From assembly GCA_005888525.1 (NCBI GenBank), contig VBAB01000370.1:1-14426 (forward strand): DNA of 14,426 nucleotides, given 5' to 3'. Made by a program: the position numbers and the translations under genes. The DNA comes from Alphaproteobacteria bacterium. GTDB lineage: Bacteria > Pseudomonadota > Alphaproteobacteria > Rhizobiales > Hyphomicrobiaceae. A model generated the notes under the pieces. The model searched no databases, was not told the DNA's origin, and worked only from the letters and a program-made list of their open reading frames with translations. The first letter of the stretch is position 1. The number at the start of each line of letters is the position of its first letter. Shown in pieces: positions 1 to 6,252 of the stretch.

Positions 1-1
1 C

Positions 2-640
2 GGAGCCGTCTCGTGTCTATTTGGGTTTGGCCTGATGTGGATGTTCTACCAAATCGCATATGACCAGTCGCAGAGGCATAACGGCCTACAGCTGAACAAT
101 TTCCTGGTCCGCTACCTCGCCGACATCAATATACAGTTCACGAAAATACATACTCGCGCGACACAAGCCGTGGTTGAAGATACAGAGATCGAGGCGATGA
201 AAAGAGATTCCGTTCTCTGGATGACCAATCTCCAGTGGATGGCCTTTCGGGCATTCTTTATCGAAGAGTTCTTGCGCAGCGTGCTCTTTCAGGCGCGTCG
301 CAACAGCATCTACGCACTATTCCTCATCCCCGCATTCTTCATATTTGCCATGCTTCTCGTGGCATGGTTGCTGAACATCCATCAATTCAACTTTCTCGAT
401 TTCCAGTCAGACATCTACCGACAGAACACGTTCTATCCCTTTTTCGCGTGGCTGGTCTATATCTACTATAAGTACATGACGCGCTCGTACCAGCCCGTGG
501 TAGAATCGATCGACGGGAGCTGGTCCAAATTTCGCGAGCTCAATCTGCAGGGTGCCATGACCAGAATTCTGGAGTCTTACGCCAATCAGCTCGACCAGTG
601 GCGCACCCGGTTCCGCGAGCGCGGCGGCCCCATGGGTTGA
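2..640 (+). CDS. Partial membrane protein of unknown function
   Basis: The reading frame is open from the first bases of the window to a TGA at 638-640, so the gene very likely begins upstream. An ATG at 35 is possible, but the residues before it continue a hydrophobic stretch (AVSCLFGFGLMWMFYQ), which argues for a longer protein. There are probably three membrane segments: this N-terminal one, a long one around bases 305-390 (IYALFLIPAFFIFAMLLVAWLL), and an aromatic-rich one around 430-475. Between the first two lies a charged region of about 80 residues, and the C-terminus is polar with many Arg and Gln. I do not recognise the family. The base composition is visibly more AT-rich than the next gene, which could mean recent acquisition. 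The coding call is supported by frame length and a coherent membrane-protein composition only. Confidence 0.7.
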   Translation, partial: GAVSCLFGFGLMWMFYQIAYDQSQRHNGLQLNNFLVRYLADINIQFTKIHTRATQAVVEDTEIEAMKRDSVLWMTNLQWMAFRAFFIEEFLRSVLFQARRNSIYALFLIPAFFIFAMLLVAWLLNIHQFNFLDFQSDIYRQNTFYPFFAWLVYIYYKYMTRSYQPVVESIDGSWSKFRELNLQGAMTRILESYANQLDQWRTRFRERGGPMG

Positions 641-707
641 GGCGAACTTGGTCCGAAATCCTCGCCCGGCTCTCGCCTCGGGTGTCGAAGGCGTTTAAGC
701 TCAAGAC

Positions 708-1565
708 ATGCAAGACGCGCAAAGCGAAGGGGCGCTGACGGCGCTGCTCGACTGGTATCGCGAGATGGGCGCCGAGGAGGCCGTCGGCGAGTCGGCCATC
801 GATTGGCTGCGCCGCGGCGAGGCGGCGCCCGGCAAAGAGTTCTCGCGACAGCTGAAGACGCCGTCCACGCCCTCGGGACCACCGCTATCGCCACCAGCCG
901 GACGTCCGCTGCCGACGATGCCCGTCCCCCCGGCGCCCTCCCGGCAATTCCCAGCGACGGCGCCGGAAGCAGCCGTCTTGGCGGCGCGCACGGCTGCCCG
1001 TGAAGCGGCGAGCCTTGAAGAGCTCGGCACGAAGCTCGCAGCCTTCGACGGCTGCAGCCTCAAGGCCACGGCCAAAAATCTCTGTTTCTACCGCGGGATG
1101 GCGAAGGCGCGCCTCATGCTGATCGGCGAGGCCCCGGGTCGTGATGAGGACCTGGAAGGCAAGCCCTTCGTCGGTCGCGCCGGACAGCTGCTCGACAAGA
1201 TGCTGGCGGCGATCCAGCTGTCCGAGCAGAACGCGCACATCGCCAACATCGTCTACTGGCGTCCGCCCGGCAACCGTACGCCCACGCCGCAGGAGGCTCA
1301 GGTATGCCGGCCATTCCTCGAGCGGCAGGTGGAGCTGGTGGCGCCTGAACTCGTCGTCCTGCTCGGCGGTGCCGCTGCCAAGCACTTGCTCGAGGTTGCA
1401 GATGGCATCATGCGCATCCGCGGCAAATGGCGCGAGATCGAGATCGGCAGCGTGAAGGTGCGCGCCATTGCTACGCTGCATCCCGCCTACTTGCTGCGTG
1501 CCCCCGCCGCCAAGCGGTTGGCGTGGCGCGACCTGCTGGCCGTGAAAGCCGCCCTCGGCGGATAG
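708..1565 (+). CDS. udg: Uracil-DNA glycosylase, family 4-like
   Basis: This protein removes uracil from DNA, starting base excision repair of deaminated cytosine. It has 285 residues. Residues 1-36 form the helical N-terminus usual in alphaproteobacterial members (LLDWYREMGAEEAVGE). Residues 50-85 are a Pro/Ser-rich linker. The catalytic domain follows: motif GEAPG at 140-144, DED..GKPFVGRAGQLLDKML after it, RPPGNRTPTPQEA at 185-197, and the C-terminal HPAYLLR at 258-264. Classical family 4 enzymes bind a 4Fe-4S cluster with four Cys. Here Cys116 and Cys200 fit the second and fourth positions, but the first is Phe113 and the third is Trp184; an extra Cys126 is present. I recall related alphaproteobacterial proteins with the same substitutions. 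The ATG at 708 is chosen because the N-terminal helix begins there; no strong ribosome site is visible. It could belong to a neighbouring UDG family rather than family 4 proper. Confidence 0.93.
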   Translation: MQDAQSEGALTALLDWYREMGAEEAVGESAIDWLRRGEAAPGKEFSRQLKTPSTPSGPPLSPPAGRPLPTMPVPPAPSRQFPATAPEAAVLAARTAAREAASLEELGTKLAAFDGCSLKATAKNLCFYRGMAKARLMLIGEAPGRDEDLEGKPFVGRAGQLLDKMLAAIQLSEQNAHIANIVYWRPPGNRTPTPQEAQVCRPFLERQVELVAPELVVLLGGAAAKHLLEVADGIMRIRGKWREIEIGSVKVRAIATLHPAYLLRAPAAKRLAWRDLLAVKAALGG

Positions 1566-1636
1566 TTGCTGGTGGTAGAGGACCGGCACGTGCTTGGAAA
1601 TCGCAACAAATTGAAGGGGTCTGCTTAAGAGACGCG

Positions 1637-1648
1637 CAACACGTGTTG
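1637..1648. promoter_or_regulatory. 12-bp perfect palindrome, possible operator
   Basis: The sequence CAACACGTGTTG is its own reverse complement. It lies in the gap between the glycosylase stop and the GyrI-like gene, about 60 bases before the preferred GTG start. Perfect symmetry of this length in a short intergenic stretch is typical of a dimeric regulator site, but no regulator is known and it may be chance. Confidence 0.3.
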
Positions 1649-1707
1649 TCTACGGTCCCCGCTGCCCGTTGGGGAGATCGACGGCGGCAGGGTTCTCTGA
1701 GGGCGTC

Positions 1708-2274
1708 GTGCGCGTCACCTATCGCTATCTTCGGCCATTGACCGTCGTCTACGCGCGCGGCACCGGCCCCTATCAGATCTCCTGTCGCGAGGCTTGGGGC
1801 CGGATGGGCGGCTGGCTCGACCAACGCCGGGCGCGCTGGCGCATCAAGCAGGGCTACGGCTACTTCCGTGACAATCCGAAGCTGACTGCACCCGATCTGC
1901 TACGTTATGACGCATGCGTGCCGGTTACCTTCGGCCTCGACCCCGAACCGGGCATAGGCATCGGCCGCCAAACGCTTCCCGGCGGCGCCTATGCCGTGCA
2001 CACGCACGTTGGCTCCTACGCGGAAATCGGTGACCTGTTCTCGCATCTTCACCGCGAGATCGTGCCCCAGCGGGGGCTGTTACTCGACTACGCGCGACCG
2101 TTCGTGACCATCTTCCTCAACGATCCGAGCATCACCCGCGAGATGCATCGCCGCACGGAGCTGTGCGTGCCGGTCTTTCCGGTGCGGATGCCGCTTTCCA
2201 GCAACGACGACGATGCTGTGCGCGCCGGCGACCAGGTTTCCAGAGACCTCACGAGCGGTCGACTGGCGGGCTGA
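1708..2274 (+). CDS. GyrI-like (AraC effector-binding fold) small-molecule-binding protein
   Basis: This is a stand-alone GyrI-like domain with no DNA-binding helix-turn-helix. The fold is known from the effector-binding half of AraC/MerR regulators, from SbmC/GyrI, and from some small hydrolases. Visible family features are RGTGPY near residues 17-22, a helix with AWGRMGGWLDQR, GYFRDNPKLTAPDLLRYDACV in the middle, HVGSYAEIGDLFSHLH, and the repeated-half signature FLNDPSITREMHRRTELCVPV. An extra tail of about 30 residues follows the domain. I chose GTG at 1708 because GAGGG at 1699-1703 sits just upstream and the domain begins at once with VTYRYLRPLTVVYARG. A TTG at 1669 would add 13 residues. 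The ligand or substrate cannot be read from the sequence. The next gene is moaB, but no functional link is evident. Confidence 0.85.
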   Translation: MRVTYRYLRPLTVVYARGTGPYQISCREAWGRMGGWLDQRRARWRIKQGYGYFRDNPKLTAPDLLRYDACVPVTFGLDPEPGIGIGRQTLPGGAYAVHTHVGSYAEIGDLFSHLHREIVPQRGLLLDYARPFVTIFLNDPSITREMHRRTELCVPVFPVRMPLSSNDDDAVRAGDQVSRDLTSGRLAG

Positions 2275-2347
2275 TCGGTCCATCAGGCAGGTGACGGTTG
2301 CCCGCCGTGCTGAGACAATGGCGCGGTCCCAACGCAGAGGGCCGCGC

Positions 2348-2890
2348 ATGCCGAAAATCGACCAAACCCGCCCCTTCATCCCCGTGCGCATCGCCGTGCT
2401 GACCGTGTCCGACACGCGCGGGCTCGCCGACGATCGCTCCGGCGACACACTCGTCCAGATGCTCGAAAGCGCGGGGCACCGGCTGGCGGCCCGCGCCCTC
2501 GTCAGGGACGACGTGCCCGAGATCAGGGCCAAGGTGCGGGGCTGGATCGACGACCCCGCCGTCGACGTCGTCATCACCACCGGCGGCACCGGCTTCACCG
2601 GCCGAGACGTGACGCCGGAAGCCGTGAAGCCGCTGTTCGAGAAGGAGGTCGACGGTTTCTCTACGGTCTTCCACATGATTTCCTTTCAGAAGGTGGGGAC
2701 CTCCACGATCCAGTCGCGCGCGTGCGCCGGCCTCGCGCGCGGCACCTACGTCTTCTGCCTGCCGGGGTCTCCGGGCGCCTGCAAGGATGCGTGGAGCGAG
2801 ATCCTCAAGTGGCAGCTCGACAACCGCCACCGTCCCTGCAATTTCGTCGAGATCATGCCGCGGTTGGAGGAACATCGCCGCAAGGGGTGA
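2348..2890 (+). CDS. moaB: Molybdenum cofactor biosynthesis protein MoaB/MogA family
   Basis: Proteins of this family bind molybdopterin and act in its adenylylation before molybdenum insertion (MogA activity); the physiological role of MoaB itself is less clear. The 180-residue length fits MoaB (about 170 in E. coli). Landmarks are VRIAVLTVSDTR at 13-24, the binding-loop signature TTGGTGFTGRDVTPEAV at 77-93, and LPGSPGACKDAWSEIL at 138-153. The ATG at 2348 is preferred because AGAGGG lies just upstream with normal spacing and the conserved fold begins 12 residues later. The frame is open further upstream to 2213, but those residues are low-complexity and not conserved in the family. No other cofactor genes are in the window, so moaB is isolated here. 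It converges with the minus-strand gene ending at 2906, leaving a 15-base gap. Confidence 0.93.
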   Translation: MPKIDQTRPFIPVRIAVLTVSDTRGLADDRSGDTLVQMLESAGHRLAARALVRDDVPEIRAKVRGWIDDPAVDVVITTGGTGFTGRDVTPEAVKPLFEKEVDGFSTVFHMISFQKVGTSTIQSRACAGLARGTYVFCLPGSPGACKDAWSEILKWQLDNRHRPCNFVEIMPRLEEHRRKG

Positions 2891-2905
2891 CTGCGCCTAT
2901 CCCGC

Positions 2906-3604
2906 TCAACCCTGTTCGTCCCGCCTTGCGCGCTCGATGGCGACCAGCTCGCGTGTAGCGTTGGCTTGGTCGAAGAGCGCGCTCGCCATTTGCCCCCAGA
3001 ACACGACGGCGAGGCCGACGGCCGAGAGCGCAAACGCCGCGCCGACGGCCTCGGCGGCCCCCATGGACGCGGCATAGGGCAAGCCGCGCAGCAGTAGCAG
3101 TGGAGCGTCGGCCACCAGAACCAATGGTATCGTCGCCACTCCCGCGGCGACGATCATCCAGCCCGCCCAGCTCACGAGCGTTGCCAGCGCGCGGCCGGTC
3201 CGATAGTGGCGTACCTTCGCCACCGCCCGGCTTCTGGCGCCGGAATGGGCCCCCGGCATCCTACCGTGAGCGATCGGCGCGGAGTTCGGCGATGCCGACG
3301 GCGCTGCGCCGTTCTCGGCCCACAGCGGCTGCCCGGCGCCGATGCGGCCAAGACCATTTCGTGCCTCGGTCGCCTCGGTGGTATAAGCGTAGCGATCGGT
3401 GAGATGACGGTAAAGCTCGATGGCGTGATCAAGCTTGCCCTCAGCCTCGGCACGGCGTCCGGCGTCGAGCAACTGCCTTGGTGTGAACTGGGGCGAGCCT
3501 TGCAGCATCGGTCCCTGAAACTCCCGCGCAAAGGACCGAGGAAGAGAGTACACGATTGCCGGCCGCTGTCCCAACGGCGCCGTCGGGTTGCTGCTGTGAG
3601 GCAC
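2906..3604 (-). CDS. TPR-like, two-span membrane protein of unknown function
   Basis: The frame encodes 232 residues from GTG at 3604, or 200 from the ATG at 3508 (residue 33). Neither start has a convincing ribosome site; AGGGA lies only three bases before the ATG. Residues 43-86 look like one tetratricopeptide-type helix pair (LLDAGRRAEAEGKLDHAIELYRHL, then an Ala/Glu-rich helix). Residues 90-138 are a flexible Ala/Ser/Gly-rich linker ending in basic residues. Two hydrophobic stretches follow at about 141-173 and 182-205. The C-terminal tail is charged (RELVAIERARRDEQG). I recall similar proteins in other Hyphomicrobiales, always hypothetical. The layout suggests a cytoplasmic TPR domain anchored in the inner membrane, perhaps for protein contacts. 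That role is inference; only the TPR and membrane segments are seen. Confidence 0.75.
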   Translation of the reverse strand: MPHSSNPTAPLGQRPAIVYSLPRSFAREFQGPMLQGSPQFTPRQLLDAGRRAEAEGKLDHAIELYRHLTDRYAYTTEATEARNGLGRIGAGQPLWAENGAAPSASPNSAPIAHGRMPGAHSGARSRAVAKVRHYRTGRALATLVSWAGWMIVAAGVATIPLVLVADAPLLLLRGLPYAASMGAAEAVGAAFALSAVGLAVVFWGQMASALFDQANATRELVAIERARRDEQG

Positions 3605-3795
3605 GGTGGCGCATAGCGCGAAGCGCGCGGCGTAGTAGCCGCCTTGGCCGGCTCGATTGGTTCAGGACGATGTCTCGGCGAACGAAATCGGCCGTCCGGG
3701 AGTTCTGTCGGGGATGTCTACGGCACGTGATTCGGCGCTCTCGACCGTCATGGGCCCCCAACGTGACGGCCGTTCACGCGAGCAAAGCGTCGGTC

Positions 3796-3811
3796 TGGCA
3801 TACCGAGTGCA
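3796..3811 (+). promoter_or_regulatory. Candidate sigma-54 (-24/-12) promoter for prkA
   Basis: The sequence TGGCAT, five bases, GTGCA resembles the RpoN consensus TGGCAC-N5-TTGCA. The invariant GG and GC are exactly 10 bases apart, with two other mismatches. It points towards prkA with a long leader of roughly 200 bases. In E. coli the homologous yeaGH genes are under NtrC/RpoN control, which makes the site plausible. One imperfect match is weak evidence, and no activator site was identified. Confidence 0.3.
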
Positions 3812-3982
3812 AACTTGGTCTTCGCACGTCTGCTCGAAAGTCGTGCAGGCGGGCTTTGTTTTCGGGCAGCCCGATCACCATCTCTCTGGGATGAGTGGCG
3901 GATTGGCCATATGGTCACAGGCTTGGAGGCGAACAAACCGGCTACACACCTATTCTCGCCCAGCTTTTTTGGTCTAATCTCG

Positions 3983-3990
3983 ACACTAGC
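3983..3990 (-). repeat. Inverted copy of the GCTAGTGT motif before prkA
   Basis: ACACTAGC on the + strand is the reverse complement of GCTAGTGT, the sequence that opens both palindromes downstream of prkA (5968 and 6060). Read on the minus strand it continues GCTAGTGTCGAGAT, similar to GCTAGTGTCCGATAGAT at 6060. It lies 28 bases before the prkA start. With the downstream copies it brackets prkA in inverted orientation. No stem-loop comparable to the other two is seen here. Confidence 0.45.
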
Positions 3991-4018
3991 GCGCCGCCGA
4001 CTGCAGAGGCGATGACGA

Positions 4019-5965
4019 ATGACCATGAAGGACAACATCTTCGATCTCTATGCTCAGGCATACGAGAGCCAGAAGCAGCACAAGATGTCCTTGAGGGAAT
4101 ACCTCGAGGGATGCCGGGCCGATCCGGCCACGTATGCCAGTACCGCTGAGCGGATGATCACTGCGATCGGCGAGCCTGAGTTCGTCGATTCGGCCAAAGA
4201 CGCCCGCCTCGGCCGCATCTTCATGAACCGAACCCTGAAGGTCTACCCGGCCTTCAAGGATTTCTACGGCCTGGAAGAGACGATCGAGCGCATCGTCGGC
4301 TTCTTCCGTCACGCGGCGCAGGGTCTCGAGGAAAAGAAGCAGATCCTCTACCTGCTGGGCCCCGTCGGCGGCGGCAAGTCCTCGCTCGCCGACCGGCTCA
4401 AGGACCTGATGGAGAAATGTCCGGTCTATGTGCTGGCCACCAATGATGGCGTGAGCCCGATTTTCGAAAGCCCGCTCGGCCTCTTCGATCCGCTCTCCAT
4501 GGGCCGCATGCTCGAGGACCGCTACGGCATTCCCGAGCGTCTGCTGATGGGCAACATGTCGCCGTGGGCGGTGAAGCGGCTCGACGAGTTCGGCGGCGAC
4601 ATCTCCAAGTTCTCCGTCATCAAGCTGCACCCCTCCAAGCTGCGCCAGATTTGCGTGGCGAAGACCGAGCCGGGCGACGAGAACAACCAGGACATCTCCT
4701 CGCTGGTCGGCAAGGTCGACATCCGCAAGCTCGAGCACTTCGGCCAAAACGACGCCGATGCCTATTCCTACTCGGGCGGCCTCAACCGCACCACGCAGGG
4801 CGTCCTCGAGTTCGTCGAGATGTTCAAGGCGCCGCTCAAGATGCTGCACCCGCTGCTCACGGCCACGCAGGACCGCACCTATGTCGGCACCGAGAACGTG
4901 GGCGCGATGCCCTACCAGGGCCTGATCATCGCCCACTCCAACGAGAGCGAATGGCAAAGCTTCCGCGCCAACAAGAACAACGAGGCGTTCCTCGACCGCA
5001 TCAGCGTCATCAAGGTGCCCTACTGCTTGCGCGTCGCGGAGGAGAAACGGATCTACGAGAAGCTGTTGGCGTCCAGCGAGCTGAAGGACTCGGCGATCGC
5101 GCCGGGCACGTTGGAGATGCTGGCTCGCTTCTCTGTGCTCACGCGCCTGAAGGCGCACGAGAACTCCTCACTTTACTCCAAGATGCGGGTTTACGACGGC
5201 GAAAGCCTCAAGGACAGCGATCCGCACGCCAAGACCATCCAGGAATATCGCGATGCGGCTGGCGTCACGGAGGGGATGGACGGCGCCTCGACCAGGTTCG
5301 CCTACAAGATCCTGTCCGAGACGTTCAACTTCGATACGCATGAGGTCGCGGCCGACCCGGTGCACCTGCTCTACGTCATCGAGCAGGCTGTCCGCCGCGA
5401 GCAGATGCCGGAGGAGACCGAGGCGCGATGGCTCGAGTTCCTCAAGGAGGAGCTGTCGCCGCGCTATGCCGAGTTCATCGGCAACGAGATCCAGAAGGCC
5501 TATCTGGAATCCTATCACGACTTCGGCCAGAACCTGTTCGACCGCTACGTGGCCTATGCCGACGCTTGGATCGAGGACCACGACTTCAAAGATCCGGACA
5601 CCGGTCAGCTGATGAGCCGCCAGGTGCTGGAGCAGGAGCTCTCCAAGATCGAGAAGCCGGCCGGCATCGCCAATCCGAAGGACTTCCGCTTCGAGGTGGT
5701 CAAGTTCTCGCTGCGGGCTCGGTCCAAGAACGGCGGCAAGAACCCGAGCTGGACCAGCTACGAGAAGATCCGCGAGGTCATCGAGCGGCGCATGTTCAGC
5801 CAGGTGGAGGATCTGCTGCCCGTGATCAGCTTCGGCAAGAAACAGGACAGCGAGACCGAGAAGAAGCACGAGGAATTCGTGCAACGCATGGTCGAGCGCG
5901 GTTACACGTCGCGTCAGGTACGCCGCCTCGTGGAATGGTACATGCGGGTGAAGAAGTCGAGCTGA
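4019..5965 (+). CDS. prkA: PrkA family AAA+ serine protein kinase (YeaG homologue)
   Basis: PrkA/YeaG proteins are cytoplasmic AAA+ proteins first described as serine kinases; later work on the Bacillus protein reports ATP-dependent protease activity. They act in stationary-phase, nitrogen-stress or sporulation responses. The 648 residues match the family length (about 640). Residues 1-110 are the conserved N-terminus (FDLYAQAYE, then IFMNRTLKVYPAFKDFYGLEE). The Walker A motif GPVGGGKSS is at 114-122, a hydrophobic-acidic stretch GVLEFVEMFK at 261-270, AHSNESEW at 305-312 and FLDRISVIKVPYCLR at 324-338. The C-terminal kinase-like domain occupies the last ~250 residues and ends RQVRRLVEWYMRVKKSS. 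The ATG at 4019 has AGAGG nine bases upstream; an ATG at 4025 is an alternative. yeaH and spoVR follow, as in many genomes. The sequence is intact. The neighbouring trio makes the call very secure, while the biochemical activity is family knowledge. Confidence 0.97.
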   Translation: MTMKDNIFDLYAQAYESQKQHKMSLREYLEGCRADPATYASTAERMITAIGEPEFVDSAKDARLGRIFMNRTLKVYPAFKDFYGLEETIERIVGFFRHAAQGLEEKKQILYLLGPVGGGKSSLADRLKDLMEKCPVYVLATNDGVSPIFESPLGLFDPLSMGRMLEDRYGIPERLLMGNMSPWAVKRLDEFGGDISKFSVIKLHPSKLRQICVAKTEPGDENNQDISSLVGKVDIRKLEHFGQNDADAYSYSGGLNRTTQGVLEFVEMFKAPLKMLHPLLTATQDRTYVGTENVGAMPYQGLIIAHSNESEWQSFRANKNNEAFLDRISVIKVPYCLRVAEEKRIYEKLLASSELKDSAIAPGTLEMLARFSVLTRLKAHENSSLYSKMRVYDGESLKDSDPHAKTIQEYRDAAGVTEGMDGASTRFAYKILSETFNFDTHEVAADPVHLLYVIEQAVRREQMPEETEARWLEFLKEELSPRYAEFIGNEIQKAYLESYHDFGQNLFDRYVAYADAWIEDHDFKDPDTGQLMSRQVLEQELSKIEKPAGIANPKDFRFEVVKFSLRARSKNGGKNPSWTSYEKIREVIERRMFSQVEDLLPVISFGKKQDSETEKKHEEFVQRMVERGYTSRQVRRLVEWYMRVKKSS

Positions 5966-5967
5966 TC

Positions 5968-6047
5968 GCTAGTGTGATGATCGGGAAGTCCGCTAGGGTG
6001 CGTCCGGCTGGGTGGAGAAGCGGACTTCTCGATTTGAATCACATAGC
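5968..6047. repeat. Palindromic element 1 (80 bp) after prkA
   Basis: It starts three bases after the prkA stop. Stem arms are 5981-5994 (TCGGGAAGTCCGCT) and 6019-6032 (AGCGGACTTCTCGA): 14 pairs, one of them G-U, with a 24-base loop. Outside the stem the ends also pair: GCTAGTGTGAT at 5968-5978 matches the complement of ATCACATAGC at 6038-6047 with one unpaired base. The whole is an imperfect palindrome with inverted ends. There is no T-run directly after the stem, so it is not a textbook terminator, although it could end or process prkA transcripts. A small non-autonomous mobile element (MITE or REP-like) is the other main reading. Confidence 0.75.
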
Positions 6048-6059
6048 ATCGTCAAATCG

Positions 6060-6136
6060 GCTAGTGTCCGATAGATCGCGAAATTCGTTCCGAGCTTGCT
6101 GTACACTGAGGCGAATTTCGCGATCTGGGCACTGGC
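6060..6136. repeat. Palindromic element 2 (77 bp) before yeaH
   Basis: It starts 12 bases after element 1 and has the same plan. GCTAGTGT at 6060-6067 is followed by five bases, then arm AGATCGCGAAATTCG at 6073-6087, a 24-base loop, and arm CGAATTTCGCGATCT at 6112-6126: 15 perfect pairs. The outer ends GCTAGTGTCC and GGGCACTGGC also pair at eight of ten positions, with GAT at 6070-6072 bulged. Stem and loop sequences differ from element 1, so the shared features are the opening octamer, its spacing to the stem and the loop length. Confidence 0.75.
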
Positions 6137-6252
6137 GTGCGGGACGCGCTCCCTTGTGCTAAACGGTGACCAAGGGGCGGCGGCAAGGCAACTTCCGCCG
6201 CTGCCCGTGCGCCTCAGGCGCCAGCCAGCGGAAGGTCCAGCGGGTAGCGGCA

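Larger units (their letters stand above)
3605..4018. other. Non-coding gap upstream of prkA
   Basis: About 410 bases separate the divergent membrane-protein gene from prkA. Short open frames exist on both strands, but none has a recognisable domain, sensible composition or good start site. The right half is more AT-rich than its surroundings and contains a T-run at 3965-3970. Visible elements are a sigma-54-like site (3796-3811), an inverted GCTAGTGT copy (3983-3990) and the prkA ribosome site AGAGG at 4005-4009. It is most simply read as the control region of the prkA operon. Confidence 0.6.

Noticed and set aside
3657..3977. A 106-codon frame in the gap before prkA as a small gene.
   Set aside because: It has no ribosome site, no hydrophobic or domain pattern, and overlaps other equally long frames. 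It looks like chance in GC-rich DNA.
3986..5158. A 390-codon open frame on the minus strand opposite prkA.
   Set aside because: It lies antisense to the highly conserved prkA. Its protein is a low-diversity run rich in Leu, Ala, Glu, Arg and Val, as expected from the reverse frame of a GC-rich gene, with no domain.
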